DNA from: Blastococcus sp. TBT05-19
Lineage (GTDB): Bacteria; Actinomycetota; Actinomycetes; Mycobacteriales; Geodermatophilaceae
DNA length: 64,000 nucleotides
Assembly (NCBI RefSeq): GCF_003319095.1
Contig: NZ_QOHI01000001.1
Span: 868,001 to 932,000 of the forward strand
Reading direction: 5' to 3'
Of this stretch, positions 49,175-58,556 are shown in pieces. Position 1 is the first letter of the stretch; each line of letters begins with the position of its first letter. The notes under the pieces are model-generated. The model saw nothing but the letters and a program-made list of their open reading frames with translations. It had not been told where the DNA came from and made no database searches. The translations under genes and the position numbers were made by a program.

Positions 49175-50770
49175 TCATCCGACGTGGACGACGGCCTCGC
49201 CCTCGGCCGGCAGGTCGTCCTTGGTCGCCTTGATCAGGAAGGCCGAGACGACCGCACCCGCCACCAGCAGGACCGACGCCCAGGTGAAGGCGGTCGTGTA
49301 GCCCTCGACCTGCGCCGCGAGCCCGACGGCCGGGTCCTGCGGGTTCGCCCCGGAGGTGAGGGCGTCAGCGGTGTAGCTGCTGATCGCCGCCACCGACAGG
49401 GAGGCCAGGACGGCGGTGCCGATCGACGCGCCGATCTGCTGCGTGGCGTTGAGCATCGCGCTCGCCGCGCCGGCGTCGTGCACGCCCGCCCCGACCAGCG
49501 CCAGGTTCGACAGCGGGACGAAGGTGAAGCCCAGGCCCAGGCCCAGCAGGACCTGACCGGGGAAGGGCAGCTGCCAGAACCCGGTGTCGAGGCCGACGAA
49601 GGAGAGCGTGAACAGCCCGGCCGCGGCCAGCAGACCGCCCAGCACCATCAGCGGCTTCGGGCCGATCCGCGGCACGAGCGCGCTGGCCGCACCCGCGGAG
49701 ACGAAGACGCCCAGCGTGACCGGGAGCGACGCGAGGCCGGCCTCGACCGGCTCGTAGCCCAGCACCTGCTGGAAGTACAGGCTCAGGAAGAAGAAGGCCC
49801 CGATGAGGCCGGCGCCGACCAGCGTCGAGGTCAGGTACGCTCCGCCGCGGTTGCGGTCGAGCACGATCCGCATCGGCAGCAGCGGGTTCCTGGTGCGCAT
49901 CTCCACCACGACGAACACCGCGACCAGGACCAGGCCGGCCACGATGAACAGCCAGGCCGGGCCGTCGGTCCAGCTGCTCTCTGGGCTCACCAGCCGGGTC
50001 GCCCCCTGCGCGGCCGCCCGCGCGTTGGCCTCGGCGGCCTCGATCGAGTTGGTCTGCGAGGCCTCGGCGACGCGGGTGAAGCCGTAGACGATCGACGCCA
50101 GGCCCAGGGTGATCAGGACGGCGCCGGGGATGTCGTACCTCGTGTCACCGGGAGCCTTGCTCTCGGGAACGATCGGGATGGCCAGCACGATCGCGAGCAG
50201 GGCCACCGGCAGGTTGACCCAGAAGCACCAGCGCCAGTCGGCGTACTCGGTCAGCACGCCACCGAGCAGCAGGCCGATGGCCGAGCCACCGCCGGCGATG
50301 GCGCCGTAGACGCCGAAGGCCTTGGCGCGCTCCTTGGGGTCGGTGAAGAGCACGGTCAGCAGGGCCAGCGAGGCGGGGGCGAGCAGCGCGCCGAACACAC
50401 CCTGCAGGGCGCGGGCGCCGAAGAGCATGGCCTCGTTCTGGGCGATGCCACCGAGCGCGGAGGCGACGGCGAAACCGGCGGCACCGACCAGGTAGGTCCG
50501 CTTCCGGCCCCAGAAGTCCGCGATGCGGCCGCCCAGCAGCAGGAAGCCGCCGAAGGTCAGCGTGTAGGCGGTGACGATCCACTGCTGGCTGGCGCTGCTG
50601 ATGCCCAGGTCCTCGGTGACGGCGGGCAGCGCGATGTTGACGATGGTGGCGTCGAGGATGACCAGCAGCACGGTCATCGCGATGACGCCGAGCGCGAGCC
50701 AGCGGCGCTCGTACGGCTCGTCGGTGCCGGCGCCGCCGGGCGCGGCAGAGGTGGTCTCGGGATGGGTCAC
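49175..50770 (-). CDS. MFS multidrug exporter, DHA2 (14-helix) family
   Basis: GTG 50770, with GAGG upstream, gives 531 residues with 14 predicted helices. The DHA2 motifs are present: VILDATIVNIALPAVTEDLG (motif D1), LGGRIADFWGRKRTYLVG (motif A), and GVFGALLAPASLALLT. Residues about 255-285 form a Glu/Ala/Ser-rich extracellular loop. It should export drugs or other small molecules by proton antiport. No regulator is adjacent. Confidence 0.87.
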   Translation of the reverse strand: MTHPETTSAAPGGAGTDEPYERRWLALGVIAMTVLLVILDATIVNIALPAVTEDLGISSASQQWIVTAYTLTFGGFLLLGGRIADFWGRKRTYLVGAAGFAVASALGGIAQNEAMLFGARALQGVFGALLAPASLALLTVLFTDPKERAKAFGVYGAIAGGGSAIGLLLGGVLTEYADWRWCFWVNLPVALLAIVLAIPIVPESKAPGDTRYDIPGAVLITLGLASIVYGFTRVAEASQTNSIEAAEANARAAAQGATRLVSPESSWTDGPAWLFIVAGLVLVAVFVVVEMRTRNPLLPMRIVLDRNRGGAYLTSTLVGAGLIGAFFFLSLYFQQVLGYEPVEAGLASLPVTLGVFVSAGAASALVPRIGPKPLMVLGGLLAAAGLFTLSFVGLDTGFWQLPFPGQVLLGLGLGFTFVPLSNLALVGAGVHDAGAASAMLNATQQIGASIGTAVLASLSVAAISSYTADALTSGANPQDPAVGLAAQVEGYTTAFTWASVLLVAGAVVSAFLIKATKDDLPAEGEAVVHVG

Positions 50771-50851
50771 GTTCGTAGTCCTCGGGGTCGTGCGGGGATC
50801 GGCCGGGTTGCCGGCCGACGGGAGAACGTAGCGGGCTGGGACCATGTCGTC

Positions 50852-51361
50852 GTGCCCGTTTCGATGGTGGTGACCACCGACACGCACGTTCCGAAGCGGG
50901 CCCGTGACCTCCCTCATTCCCTGTGGCACCTGATCGAGGCAGCCGACCTCGTCGTGCACGCCGGCGACTGGGTGGACCTCGCCCTGCTCGACGAGTTCGA
51001 GCGCCGGTCCCGACGACTGGTCGCGGTGTACGGGAACAACGACCACGGGGCCTTCCGCGAGCGGCTGCCGGAGGTGGCCCGCTTCGAGGTGGAGGGGCTG
51101 CGGTTCGCCGTCGTGCACGAGACCGGTGACGCCAAGGGGCGCGAGGCGCGCTGCGCCGCACGGTTCCCCGACGTCGACGTGCTGGTGTTCGGGCACAGCC
51201 ACATCCCGTGGGACACGACGGCGCCCTCGGGACTGCGTCTGCTCAACCCCGGCTCGCCCACCGACCGGCGCAGGCAGCCGCACGGCACCTACGTCACCGC
51301 CGTCGCCGACGCCGGCCGACTCCGGGACGTGACCTTCCACGCGGTCCCGCCCCGCCGGTGA
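50852..51361 (+). CDS. YfcE/MJ0936-type metallophosphoesterase
   Basis: The 169 residues carry calcineurin-like phosphoesterase motifs in order: VTTDTHVPKRARDLP (D-x-H), VVHAGDWVD (GD), VYGNNDHGAF (GNND, GNH-type), VHETGD and VFGHSHIPW (GHSH). Small members of this family hydrolyse phosphodiesters, but their natural substrate is uncertain. GTG 50852 and ATG 50864 are both possible starts. The stop overlaps the next start (GTGA). Confidence 0.82.
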   Translation: MPVSMVVTTDTHVPKRARDLPHSLWHLIEAADLVVHAGDWVDLALLDEFERRSRRLVAVYGNNDHGAFRERLPEVARFEVEGLRFAVVHETGDAKGREARCAARFPDVDVLVFGHSHIPWDTTAPSGLRLLNPGSPTDRRRQPHGTYVTAVADAGRLRDVTFHAVPPRR

Positions 51362-52218
51362 GCGCCCCTCCGCTGGACCCGCGTGCCGTCGCCGCGCTCG
51401 CCTGCCCGGTGTGCGCCACCCCCTTCACCGTCGACGACGGCGGCGCGGGTCTGCGCTGCGCCGAGGGTCACCGGGTGGACCGCGCGCGGCAGGGGCACCT
51501 CACGCTGCTGCCGCCGGGCCGCCGACCGCCGACGGGGGACTCGGCCGAGATGGTCGCCGACCGGGTCGCGTTCCTCTCGGCCGGTCACTACGACCCGCTC
51601 ACCGCGGTGCTCCGGGACGCCGTCCTCGACGGCGGACCGGCCCCGCGGACGCTGGTCGACCTCGGCGGCGGGACCGGGCACCACCTCGCGCACGTCCTCG
51701 ACGACCTGCCCGACGCAACCGGGCTGGTGCTCGACGCGTCGCGCTACGCCGCCCGGCGCGCGGCGCGGGCCCACCGCCGCGCGATCGCCGTCGTCGCCGA
51801 CGCGTGGGCGCGGCTGCCCCTGCTCGACGGCGCCGCCGACCGGGTGCTGGTCGTCTTCGCCCCGCGCAACGGCGCCGAGATCGCGCGGGTGCTGCGCCCG
51901 GGGGGACGGCTGGTCGTGGTGACCCCGTCACCGGACCACCTCACCGAGATCGTCGGGCCGCTCGGGCTGCTCCGCGTCGACCCCGACAAGGCCGAGCGGC
52001 TCGCCGCCACGCTCGAGCCGCACCTGTCGCCGGCCGGCTCCACCGCGCACCGCTGGACGGCCTCGCTGGACCGGTCCGCCGTCGCCACCCTGGTCGGGAT
52101 GGGGCCGCACGCACGGCACCTGGCGCCGCAGGTCCTCGCCGCGTCGCTGGACCGTCTGGCCCCCTCCGTCCAGGTCACGATCGCGGTCGACCTGGGCATC
52201 TGGACGCGGTCGTCGTGA
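51358..52218 (+). CDS. RlmA-like 23S rRNA guanine-N1 methyltransferase
   Basis: GTG 51358 gives 286 residues. An N-terminal zinc finger (CPVC, then C-x3-H in RCAEGH) precedes a Rossmann SAM-binding domain with [16 protein letters not shown] and [23 protein letters not shown]. This order is that of RlmA/TlrB enzymes, which methylate G745/G748 of 23S rRNA and, for TlrB, give tylosin resistance. The catalytic specificity cannot be told from the sequence. It is translationally coupled to the phosphoesterase gene. Confidence 0.8.
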   Translation: MSAPPLDPRAVAALACPVCATPFTVDDGGAGLRCAEGHRVDRARQGHLTLLPPGRRPPTGDSAEMVADRVAFLSAGHYDPLTAVLRDAVLDGGPAPRTLVDLGGGTGHHLAHVLDDLPDATGLVLDASRYAARRAARAHRRAIAVVADAWARLPLLDGAADRVLVVFAPRNGAEIARVLRPGGRLVVVTPSPDHLTEIVGPLGLLRVDPDKAERLAATLEPHLSPAGSTAHRWTASLDRSAVATLVGMGPHARHLAPQVLAASLDRLAPSVQVTIAVDLGIWTRSS

Positions 52219-52269
52219 CGCCTGCGGCGCGCCCGCACCGCCCGTCCTGAGCGCTCGGCCGGCACGGTC

Positions 52270-52275
52270 TAAGCT
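52270..52275 (+). promoter_or_regulatory. -10 box for leaderless ctaD
   Basis: TAAGCT lies 7 nt before GTG 52283, with no ribosome-binding site between. Confidence 0.5.
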
Positions 52276-52282
52276 GCGACCC

Positions 52283-54040
52283 GTGACGATTGCACCGGCG
52301 CCAATCGTGAGCAGGCCCAGCCCGGCTCACGTGGTCGAGAAGGGCTCGCGGCTCTCGAACCTGCTGCGGACCACGGACCACAAGACCATCGGTCTGATGT
52401 ACCTGGCCACCTCGTTCGCGTACTTCATCGCGGGCGGGCTGATGGCCATGCTGATGCGCGGTGAGCTCGGCCGACCCGGCCTCCAGCTGCTCTCTCCCGA
52501 GCAGTACAACCAGCTCGTGACCATGCACGGCACGGTCATGCTGCTGATGTTCGCGACGCCGCTGTTCTTCGCGTTCGCGAACCTGATCATGCCGCTGCAG
52601 ATCGGCGCGCCGGACGTCGCGTTCCCGCGGCTGAACGCCTTCTCCTTCTGGCTGTTCTTCTTCGGCAGCCTGATCGCGGTCTCGGGCTTCCTGACGCCGG
52701 GCGGTGCCGCCGACTTCGGCTGGTACGCCTACGCGCCGCTCTCCGACGCGGTGAACAGCCCCGGCGCCGGCGCGAACCTGTGGTTCGCCGGCCTGGCCGT
52801 CTCGGGTCTGGGCACGATCCTCGGTGGCGTCAACTTCATCGCCACGATCGTCTGCCTCCGCGCCCCGGGCATGACGCTGTTCCGGATGCCGATCTTCACC
52901 TGGAACGCGCTCGTCACCAGCGTCCTGATCCTGCTGGCGTTCCCGATCCTCACCGCCGCGATCATGGCGATGCTGGCCGACCGCAACCTCGGTGCGCTGG
53001 TCTACTCGGCCGAGAACGGCGGCCCGATGCTGTGGCAGCACCTGTTCTGGTTCTTCGGCCACCCCGAGGTCTACATCATCGCGCTGCCGTTCTTCGGCAT
53101 CGTGACCGAGGTGATCCCGGTCTTCGCCCGGAAGCCGCTGTTCGGCTACAAGGGCATGGTCTTCGCGACGCTGTCCATCGCGGCCCTCTCGGTCGCGGTG
53201 TGGGCGCACCACATGTTCGCGACCGGCGCGGTCCTGCTGCCCTTCTTCGCCTTCATGACCTACCTGATCGCGGTGCCGACCGGCATCAAGTTCTTCAACT
53301 GGCTCGGCACCATGTGGCGCGGTCAGATGACCTTCGAGACGCCGATGCTGTTCTCGATCGGCTTCATGGTGACCTTCCTCCTGGGCGGGCTCACCGGTGT
53401 GCTGCTGGCCAGCCCGCCGCTGGACTTCCACGTGAACGACAGCTACTTCGTCGTCGCGCACTTCCACTACGTGGTGTTCGGCACCGTCGTGTTCGCCGCC
53501 TACGCCGGCGTCTACTTCTGGTTCCCGAAGATGTGCGGCCGGATGATGGACGAGCGGCTGGGCAAGCTGCAGTTCTGGCTGACCTTCATCGGCTTCCACG
53601 GCACGTTCCTCGTGCAGCACTGGCTGGGCGCCGAGGGCATGCCGCGCCGCTACGTGGACTACCTGGAGACCGACGCGTTCACGACGCTGAACATGATCTC
53701 CACGGTCTTCTCGTTCGTGCTGGGCGCCTCGGTCATCCCGTTCGTCTACAACGTCGTGAAGTCCTGGAAGTACGGGAAGCTCGCCCTGCGCGACGACCCG
53801 TGGGGTCACGGCAACTCCCTGGAGTGGGCGACGTCGTCCCCGCCGCCGCGGCACAACTTCGTCGAGATCCCCAAGATCCGGTCGGAGCGTCCGGCGTTCG
53901 AGGCGCACTACCCGCACCTCCTGCAGCGGCTCCAGGACGAGGCGCACGTCGGCAAGCGGCACAAGCCCTACGCCGGGGTCAGCGAGCTGGGCGGCACCGC
54001 CGGCCCGCGTCAGGGTCCGAACGACCCCGACCCCACCTGA
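52283..54040 (+). CDS. ctaD: Cytochrome c oxidase subunit I
   Basis: The 585 residues have 12 membrane helices and all haem-copper oxidase ligands: [10 protein letters not shown] (haem a His), [10 protein letters not shown] (CuB His and the cross-linked Tyr), VWAHHMF (two CuB His), and [10 protein letters not shown] (haem a3 and haem a His). The D-channel-type Asn residues are in the [19 protein letters not shown] region, and the C-terminal extension is soluble. As the catalytic subunit of the aa3 oxidase, it reduces O2 at the membrane. Subunits II and III are not adjacent. Transcription appears leaderless. Confidence 0.95.
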   Translation: MTIAPAPIVSRPSPAHVVEKGSRLSNLLRTTDHKTIGLMYLATSFAYFIAGGLMAMLMRGELGRPGLQLLSPEQYNQLVTMHGTVMLLMFATPLFFAFANLIMPLQIGAPDVAFPRLNAFSFWLFFFGSLIAVSGFLTPGGAADFGWYAYAPLSDAVNSPGAGANLWFAGLAVSGLGTILGGVNFIATIVCLRAPGMTLFRMPIFTWNALVTSVLILLAFPILTAAIMAMLADRNLGALVYSAENGGPMLWQHLFWFFGHPEVYIIALPFFGIVTEVIPVFARKPLFGYKGMVFATLSIAALSVAVWAHHMFATGAVLLPFFAFMTYLIAVPTGIKFFNWLGTMWRGQMTFETPMLFSIGFMVTFLLGGLTGVLLASPPLDFHVNDSYFVVAHFHYVVFGTVVFAAYAGVYFWFPKMCGRMMDERLGKLQFWLTFIGFHGTFLVQHWLGAEGMPRRYVDYLETDAFTTLNMISTVFSFVLGASVIPFVYNVVKSWKYGKLALRDDPWGHGNSLEWATSSPPPRHNFVEIPKIRSERPAFEAHYPHLLQRLQDEAHVGKRHKPYAGVSELGGTAGPRQGPNDPDPT

Positions 54041-54098
54041 GGAAGGACCTCGTTCCCCCCACCGCTCGCAGGCTCGCGGCGGGTCCCTGAACGAGGCC
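54039..54098. repeat. REP-like stop-codon-associated repeat, copy 2
   Basis: It begins at the ctaD stop codon. CCTCGTTC (54048-54055) pairs with GAACGAGG (54089-54096), while copy 1 has CCCTTC/GAAGGG at the same places, a compensatory change. The core CCGCTCGC...CTCGCGG is GC-rich and self-complementary. Confidence 0.6.
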
Positions 54099-54118
54099 AC
54101 TCCAGCACGTCACCTGAT

Positions 54119-54145
54119 GCCCCGTCGGCCTTCGGCCGACGGGGC
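54119..54145 (+). terminator. Terminator hairpin after ctaD
   Basis: GCCCCGTCGGCC pairs perfectly with GGCCGACGGGGC around TTC. It may serve ctaD together with the repeat just upstream. Confidence 0.6.
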
Positions 54146-54195
54146 GTCGGCGTCCCGGGGGCGGGCGGCGCGGGCCGGTGCGGCACGATGGCGCC

Positions 54196-55446
54196 GTGCC
54201 GCTCGCCCCCAGTCCCCGCCAGCAGCCGGTCGAGCCGGCTCCGGCGCGGGCGCTGCTCACCGTCACCGGAGCGGACCGCCCGGGGGTGACCGCCCGCCTC
54301 TTCGGCGGGCTCGCCGGCACCAGGGCGCCGGTGGAGGTCCTCGACGTCGAGCAGGTCGTGGTGCACGGTCACCTGGTGCTCGGCGTCCTCGTGGGTGCCG
54401 TGGCCGACGGCGGGGCGCCGCTGGGCGAGCAGGAGCTGCTCGACCAGCTGCGCGAGGTGGGCCGCGAGGTGGCGATCGCCATGGGGGTCCGCGTCGAGGT
54501 GGAGTCGGCCAGCGGCCCCGCGTCGTCGGGCGCGTCCGGTCGGCAGCACCACGTGATCGTGCTCGGCCGGCCCGTTCCCCCCGAGGCCGTGGCTGGCGCC
54601 GCCCAGGCGGTAGCCGGGATCGGCGGCAACATCGACGCCATCCGCCGGCTCTCGGACTACCCGGTCACCAGCTTCGAGCTGACCGTCTCCGGCGCCGAGG
54701 CCACCGCGCTGCGCACGGCGCTGGCCACGGTGGCCGCCACGACCGGCGCCGACATCGCGGTCGAGCAGGTGGGTCTGGCCCGGCGCAGCAAGCGGCTGAT
54801 CGTGCTCGACGTCGACTCGACGCTGGTGCTCGGGGAGGTCATCGACGAGCTGGCCGCCCGCGCCGGCCGGGCCGCGGAGGTCGCCCGCATCACCGCGGCG
54901 GCCATGAACGGGGAGCTGGACTTCGCCGAGTCCCTGCGGGCCCGGGTGGCGGTCCTCGAGGGGCTGCCGGAGGAGGTGCTCGACGAGGTGCGGGAGCACC
55001 TGGTGCTGACGCCGGGGGCCCGCACGCTCATCCGCACGCTGCAGCGGCTGGGCTTCCGCTGCGGCATCGTCAGCGGCGGCTTCACCCAGATCACGGACCC
55101 GCTCGCCGAGAGCCTGGGGCTGGACTTCGCGGCGGCCAACACCCTGGAGGTCGTCGACGGCCGGCTCACCGGCGGGCTGGTGGGCGAGATCGTCGACCGG
55201 CCGGGCAAGGCGCGGGCGCTGATCCGGTTCGCCGAGCAGTACGGGATCCCGCTGGACCAGACGGTCGCGGTGGGCGACGGCGCCAACGACCTCGACATGC
55301 TCAACACCGCGGGGCTGGGCATCGCCTTCAACGCCAAGCCGTTCGTGCGGGAGCAGGCGCACACGGCGCTCAACCAGCCCTACCTCGACGCCGTCCTGCA
55401 GGTGCTCGGCTTCACGCGGGACGAGGTCCTCGACGCGGTCCCCTGA
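54196..55446 (+). CDS. serB: Phosphoserine phosphatase
   Basis: GTG 54196 gives 416 residues. Two ACT-like domains come first (LLTVTGADRPGVTARLFGGL, and QHHVIVLGRPVPPEAVAG). The HAD phosphatase domain follows, with nucleophile DVDSTLVLGEVIDELAARAG, motif II IVSGGFTQI, the conserved Lys in DRPGKARAL, and VGDGANDLDMLNTAGLG. It hydrolyses O-phosphoserine to serine; the ACT domains suggest allosteric control. This competes for phosphoserine with the CysM encoded 5 kb downstream, which uses O-phosphoserine in actinobacteria. Confidence 0.9.
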   Translation: MPLAPSPRQQPVEPAPARALLTVTGADRPGVTARLFGGLAGTRAPVEVLDVEQVVVHGHLVLGVLVGAVADGGAPLGEQELLDQLREVGREVAIAMGVRVEVESASGPASSGASGRQHHVIVLGRPVPPEAVAGAAQAVAGIGGNIDAIRRLSDYPVTSFELTVSGAEATALRTALATVAATTGADIAVEQVGLARRSKRLIVLDVDSTLVLGEVIDELAARAGRAAEVARITAAAMNGELDFAESLRARVAVLEGLPEEVLDEVREHLVLTPGARTLIRTLQRLGFRCGIVSGGFTQITDPLAESLGLDFAAANTLEVVDGRLTGGLVGEIVDRPGKARALIRFAEQYGIPLDQTVAVGDGANDLDMLNTAGLGIAFNAKPFVREQAHTALNQPYLDAVLQVLGFTRDEVLDAVP

Positions 55447-55455
55447 TCCGTCCGC

Positions 55456-56022
55456 TCAGGGGCGGTGGACCGCGCCCTCCAGCTCGACGCCGGCGGTGCG
55501 CAGCTGGTCCAGGGCGGCCTCGACCGTGCCCTCGGCGACGCCCGCGGTGAGCGGCAGCAGCACCCGGGTGGCGAAGCCCGCCGCCACGGCGTCCAGGGCG
55601 GTGGCGCGCACGCAGTGGTCGGTGGCGATGCCCACGACGTCGACGGCATCGACCCCGCGGGCCCGCAGCCAGTCGACCAGCCCGGTGCCCTCGGCCGCGC
55701 CCTCGAAGCCGGAGTAGGCGGCGGCGTACTCGCCCTTGTCGAACACCGCCTCGATCGGGCCGCGGTCCAGCGCCGGGTGCAGCTCGACGCCGCCGGTGCC
55801 GACGACGCAGTGCGCCGGCCAGGTCTCGACGAAGTCGGGGGAGTCGGCGAAGTGGTGCCCCGGGTCGACGTGGTGGTCCCGGGTGGCGACGACGTGGTCG
55901 TACCCCGCCGTCCGGACGTGCTCGGTCACCGCGGCGGCGACGGCGGCCCCTCCGGCCACGGCCAGGCTGCCGCCCTCGCAGAAGTCGTTCTGCACGTCGA
56001 CGACGATCAGTGCTCGGGTCAC
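55456..56022 (-). CDS. pncA: Nicotinamidase (isochorismatase superfamily)
   Basis: The 188 residues contain the catalytic Asp in LIVVDVQNDFCEGGSLAV, the metal-ligand region DHHVDPGHHF (Asp, His), Lys in VFDKGEYAAAYSGF, and the nucleophilic Cys in VGIATDHCVRATALDA. It converts nicotinamide to nicotinate for NAD salvage. The next gene upstream on the same strand is pncB, the enzyme acting on the product. The gap is 16 bp, indicating an operon. Confidence 0.9.
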   Translation of the reverse strand: MTRALIVVDVQNDFCEGGSLAVAGGAAVAAAVTEHVRTAGYDHVVATRDHHVDPGHHFADSPDFVETWPAHCVVGTGGVELHPALDRGPIEAVFDKGEYAAAYSGFEGAAEGTGLVDWLRARGVDAVDVVGIATDHCVRATALDAVAAGFATRVLLPLTAGVAEGTVEAALDQLRTAGVELEGAVHRP

Positions 56023-56038
56023 GGGTGCGGTCCCTTCG

Positions 56039-57322
56039 TCAGGCGGTGAGTGTCTCGAGGGCGGGCTCGCCGCGGGACAGCGCCCAGCCCTCGGCCGGCA
56101 GGGCCGCCCTCACGCGCTCGTGGTGCTCGCGGGCCAGGCGCAGCGCCTCGGCGGGGGAGACGTCGGCGCAGATCCGCCCCGCCCGCACGAGCGGGACCAG
56201 CAGGTCGCGGTCGCCGTCCCGGGGCTCGATCGGCGCGCTGCTGACCACCTCGGCGGTGGCGGTGCCGTCGGCGTCGTGGCGGCGGACGGCGTGCTTGCGG
56301 CCGCCGACGGAGTTCTTCCCCTCCGAGCGCTTGGCCACCGGCACGCCGTCGCGCTCGACGAGCTTGTAGACCATCCCGGCCGTGGGCGCACCCGACCCGG
56401 TGACCAGCGAGGTGCCGACGCCGTAGCCGTCGACCGGGCCGGCCATGAGACCGGCGATCGCGTACTCGTCCAGGTCGCTGGTGACGATCACCCGGGTCGA
56501 GGTGGCCCCGAGCTCGTCCAGCAGCTGGCGGGCGCGCGCGGCGAGCGTCGGCAGATCGCCGGAGTCCAGCCGGATGCCGCCGAGCTGCGGCCCGGCCACC
56601 TCGACGGCGGTGCGGATGCCCTGCTCGACGTCGTAGGTGTCGACGAGCAGCGTCGTCCCGACCCCCAGGGCATCGACCTGGGCCCGGAACGCCGACCGCT
56701 CGTCGTCGTGCAGCAGCGTGAAGGCGTGCGCGCTGGTGCCCGTGGTCGGGACGCCGTAGCGCCGGCCGGCCTCCAGGTTGGAGCTGGCGGTGAAGCCGAC
56801 CAGGTGGGCCGCGCGGGCGGCCGCGACGGCGGCCTCCTCGTGGGTGCGCCGGGAGCCCATCTCGATGCACGGCCGCTCGCAGGCGGCGGCCACCATGCGC
56901 GCCGCGGCCGACGCGATCGCGGAGTCGTGGTTGAGGATCGACAGGGCGAGGGTCTCCAGCAGCACCCCCTCGGCGAAGGACGCCCGCACGGTGAGCACGG
57001 GGGAGCCCGGGAAGAAGAGCTCGCCCTCGGCGTAGCCGTCGACGTCGCCGGAGAAGCGGAAGCCGGCCAGCCAGTCCAGCAGCCGCTCGTCGGTCAGCCC
57101 CTGCTCCCGCAGGGTGGCCAGCTCGTCGTCGCCGAAGCGGAAGCCCGGGAGCGCCTCCAGCAGCCGCCCGGTGCCGGCCAGGACGCCGTAGCGCCGGCCG
57201 TGCGGCAGGCGGCGGGCGAAGACCTCGAAGACGCAGTCGCGGGCCGCGGTGCCGTCGGCGAGCGCCGCGGCCAGCATGGTCAGCTCGTAGCGGTCGGTGA
57301 ACAGCGCGGTGGCCCTCGGCAT
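56039..57322 (-). CDS. pncB: Nicotinate phosphoribosyltransferase
   Basis: ATG 57322 gives 427 residues, the usual length. Family segments are LFTDRYELTMLAAALADG, RRLPHGRRYGVLAGTGRL, EGVLLETLALSILNHDSAIA, IEMGSRRTHEEAAVAAARAA, IRLDSGDLPTLAARARQLLDE and VIVTSDLDEYAIAGLM. It joins nicotinate to PRPP with ATP hydrolysis, giving nicotinate mononucleotide. It is followed by pncA. The gene is divergent from clpS, whose leaderless promoter lies in the short 59-bp gap. Confidence 0.92.
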   Translation of the reverse strand: MPRATALFTDRYELTMLAAALADGTAARDCVFEVFARRLPHGRRYGVLAGTGRLLEALPGFRFGDDELATLREQGLTDERLLDWLAGFRFSGDVDGYAEGELFFPGSPVLTVRASFAEGVLLETLALSILNHDSAIASAAARMVAAACERPCIEMGSRRTHEEAAVAAARAAHLVGFTASSNLEAGRRYGVPTTGTSAHAFTLLHDDERSAFRAQVDALGVGTTLLVDTYDVEQGIRTAVEVAGPQLGGIRLDSGDLPTLAARARQLLDELGATSTRVIVTSDLDEYAIAGLMAGPVDGYGVGTSLVTGSGAPTAGMVYKLVERDGVPVAKRSEGKNSVGGRKHAVRRHDADGTATAEVVSSAPIEPRDGDRDLLVPLVRAGRICADVSPAEALRLAREHHERVRAALPAEGWALSRGEPALETLTA

Positions 57323-57369
57323 GGCATCGGAGCCTAGGCGGCGAGGCGTGCGCGGGCAGCGTCGCGTTC

Positions 57370-57375
57370 TAAGGT
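57370..57375 (+). promoter_or_regulatory. -10 box for leaderless clpS
   Basis: TAAGGT is followed 6 nt later by GTG 57382, with no ribosome-binding site. Confidence 0.5.
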
Positions 57376-57381
57376 GGACCC

Positions 57382-57678
57382 GTGGCCGGACCCCTCGCGC
57401 CGACATGGACGCCCGACACCTCCGTCGAGGAGGAGAGCGACCTCGACCGTCCCTGGGTGACCATCGTCTGGAACGACCCGGTCAACCTCATGAACTACGT
57501 GACCTTCGTGCTGCAGGAGCTCTTCGGCTACGACGAGGCGAAGGCGACCGAGCTCATGCTCCAGGTGCACCACGAGGGGCGCGCGATCGTCAGCTCCGGT
57601 CCGCGGGAGCGGATGGAGCACGACACCAGCCGTCTGCACGCCTACGGGCTGTGGGCCAGTTACCAGAAGGACTCGTGA
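57382..57678 (+). CDS. clpS: ClpS adaptor
   Basis: The 98 residues match ClpS: a flexible N-terminus, then [20 protein letters not shown], which carries the DP and substrate-pocket residues, and [19 protein letters not shown]. It delivers N-degron substrates to ClpCP. The stop overlaps the next GTG (GTGA), coupling it to a DUF2017 gene as is common in actinobacteria. Confidence 0.9.
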   Translation: MAGPLAPTWTPDTSVEEESDLDRPWVTIVWNDPVNLMNYVTFVLQELFGYDEAKATELMLQVHHEGRAIVSSGPRERMEHDTSRLHAYGLWASYQKDS

Positions 57679-58172
57679 AGCCGTTCCGTGCCCGGAAGGG
57701 CGAGATCGTCGCCCGGCTCGACCGTGCCGAGGCCGGCATCGTCGGGCTGCTCCTGGACCAGCTCGAGCAGCTGCTGGGCGCCGACGCCGACGACGTCGCG
57801 GGCGATCCCGTGCTCGAGCGGCTGTTCCCGCCGGGGCACCGCTCGGACCGGGAGATGGCCGAGGACTACCGGGAGCTAGCCGAGGAGTCGCTGCGCGGCG
57901 GCAAGGCCGACGACCTGGCCACCGTCCGTGCCACCCTGCCGGCCGACGGCGGGGAGGTCCGGCTGGACGCCGACCAGGCCGGCGCGTGGCTGCGCACGAG
58001 CAACGACCTGCGGCTGGCGCTGGGGACCCGGCTGGACATCACCGAGGACTCCGAGCCGCCGGAGGAGATCGCCGACGAGAGCGACCACCAGCTGGCGGTC
58101 TACTACTGGCTCACCGCCGTGCAGGGCTCGCTCGTCGACGCGCTGGTCGCCGGTCGCGCCGGCCGAAGGTGA
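57675..58172 (+). CDS. DUF2017 protein
   Basis: The 165 residues match the actinobacterial DUF2017 family usually encoded after clp[42 protein letters not shown], and [15 protein letters not shown] near the C-terminus. It is soluble and acidic. Function is unknown, but coupling to clpS suggests a link to regulated proteolysis. The 3' end overlaps the convergent membrane gene by 62 bp. Confidence 0.82.
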   Translation: MKPFRARKGEIVARLDRAEAGIVGLLLDQLEQLLGADADDVAGDPVLERLFPPGHRSDREMAEDYRELAEESLRGGKADDLATVRATLPADGGEVRLDADQAGAWLRTSNDLRLALGTRLDITEDSEPPEEIADESDHQLAVYYWLTAVQGSLVDALVAGRAGRR

Positions 58173-58464
58173 GCAGCACGAGCGCCGCCACCAGCAGGTC
58201 GAGGGCGAACAGCACGTAGACCATGCCGTGCATCTCCACGTCGACCACCAGCACGCCGATGCTGGACACCAGCACCACCGCGGAGACGACGAACAGCAGC
58301 AGCAGGAGCAGGATCCGCAGCACCACGATCACGACGACCGAGGCGCGGTCGCCGGGCTCCGCGGCGCTGTAACCGCGGTGCCGGAACAGTCCCCGGGCGC
58401 CCAGGACGAAGGCGGGGATCGCCAGCAGCACGACACCGGCGACGAGCAGCGAGGGGACCAGCAC
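58111..58464 (-). CDS. Small three-helix membrane protein
   Basis: The 117 residues contain three membrane helices (about 1-22, 42-72 and 80-102), with Arg-rich loops and a basic C-terminus ([16 protein letters not shown]). I recognise no family. The last 20 codons overlap the 3' end of the DUF2017 gene, so either the overlap is real or the true C-terminus is constrained by both frames. The hydrophobic pattern supports the gene. Confidence 0.5.
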   Translation of the reverse strand: MLVPSLLVAGVVLLAIPAFVLGARGLFRHRGYSAAEPGDRASVVVIVVLRILLLLLLFVVSAVVLVSSIGVLVVDVEMHGMVYVLFALDLLVAALVLLTFGRRDRRPARRRASPARR

Positions 58465-58544
58465 GTCGGCGACCGTATCGGTCCCGCGCCGTCCGCTCCC
58501 GGGCGCCTGGCCGGGGGCACGCGGGATGTGGTGATCGTCCCGCC

Positions 58545-58550
58545 TAGACT
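58545..58550 (+). promoter_or_regulatory. -10 box for leaderless mec
   Basis: TAGACT lies 6 nt before GTG 58557, favouring that start over GTG 58551. Confidence 0.5.
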
Positions 58551-58556
58551 GTGGCC

